The translations under genes were made by a program, and so were the position numbers. A DNA stretch of 42,328 bases, taken from assembly GCA_017471985.1 (NCBI GenBank), contig JAFURE010000034.1, forward strand, positions 1 through 42,328. Direction: 5' to 3'. The stretch comes from Akkermansia sp. GTDB lineage: Bacteria > Verrucomicrobiota > Verrucomicrobiia > Verrucomicrobiales > Akkermansiaceae. Shown here piece after piece: positions 42,179 through 42,328 of this stretch. How positions within the stretch are numbered: position 1 is the first letter of the stretch; the number at the start of each line of letters is the position of its first letter. The notes under the pieces are model-generated. The model had not been told where the DNA came from and made no database searches. It saw only the letters and a list, made by a program, of their open reading frames with translations.

Positions 42179-42328
42179 ATGTATCAGTATCATATTCCGT
42201 GTAACCATATTGCACCATAATGTGATTTATATTACTTTTAAAATAACAATATTTAAAATATTTATCTTCTCTATATTCTTCTGTTTTAATAACCGGAGAA
42301 TAGGTGCGAGCAATCACTTTGCCATTAC
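42177..42328 (-). CDS. 3' end of an AT-rich gene of unknown function (partial, runs off the window)
   Basis: The minus strand is open from the window edge to TAA at 42177-42179, giving 49 C-terminal residues with a protein-like mix: ARTYSPVIKTEEYREDKYF, then YCYFKSNINHIMVQYGYTE and a final YDTDT. The stretch is only about 30% G+C, far below the other genes here, and an open frame this long is unlikely by chance in such AT-rich DNA, though not excluded. The low GC suggests foreign origin. No family was recognised. Confidence 0.45.
   Translation of the reverse strand, partial: NGKVIARTYSPVIKTEEYREDKYFKYCYFKSNINHIMVQYGYTEYDTDT

Noticed and set aside
42179..42220. 13-codon plus-strand frame starting ATG just after repeat copy B
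   Set aside because: Too short, no ribosome binding site, and it lies antisense to a longer AT-rich frame.

Overview
The window looks like the chromosome of a gut-type Verrucomicrobiota, most likely Akkermansia or a close relative. The clearest marker is a 5,027-residue surface protein ending in a PEP-CTERM-type tail (VPEPATAT, a hydrophobic stretch, then RRRRK). Host-glycan enzymes (GH29 fucosidase, GH18 hydrolase), a Bacteroidetes-like ParC and a eukaryote-type UDP-glucose pyrophosphorylase fit this placement. No rRNA, tRNA, integrase, transposase or CRISPR array was seen.

Layout. 1-669 is non-coding: a 75-bp repeat (44-118) that recurs at the far end of the window, then a 514-bp MITE-like insertion (127-640) with terminal inverted repeats and a 5-bp AATCT target duplication. 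A minus-strand operon follows (5026 to 670): topoisomerase IV subunit A, secreted GH29 fucosidase and a kinase-fold protein without catalytic motifs. A formate/nitrite-channel gene is divergent from a plus-strand pair, a secreted GH18 hydrolase and an IdeS/Mac-type (C66) cysteine protease, whose reading frames overlap by 4 bp. Next is the 15-kb surface-protein gene with its own promoter and terminator. An iron operon follows (feoA, a large feoB with inserted domains, and a small Cys-rich FeoB-associated membrane protein), then two tandem OprB-like porin paralogues.

29550-39960 is minus strand: coaC-like flavoprotein, ridA, malQ, a membrane protein, a GGQ rescue-factor-like protein, UDP-glucose pyrophosphorylase, a secreted protein of unknown function, tyrS, a small membrane protein, an M42 aminopeptidase and a SurA/PpiC-type isomerase. 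A class V aminotransferase runs plus at 40092-41180, then a small minus-strand membrane protein, non-coding DNA with palindromes, and the 3' end of an AT-rich partial gene.

Main points of interest. (1) The GH18 hydrolase and IdeS-like protease share a transcription unit; every IdeS catalytic position is conserved, so this may be a secreted system that attacks immunoglobulin or another host glycoprotein. (2) The MITE-like element has an ordered internal set of hairpin repeats. (3) Several promoters end only 6-12 nt before the start codon, implying leaderless or near-leaderless mRNAs. (4) FeoB carries an apparent DUF805-like insertion and a second acidic, Cys-containing insertion. All functional calls are homology recognition by eye; no database search was run.
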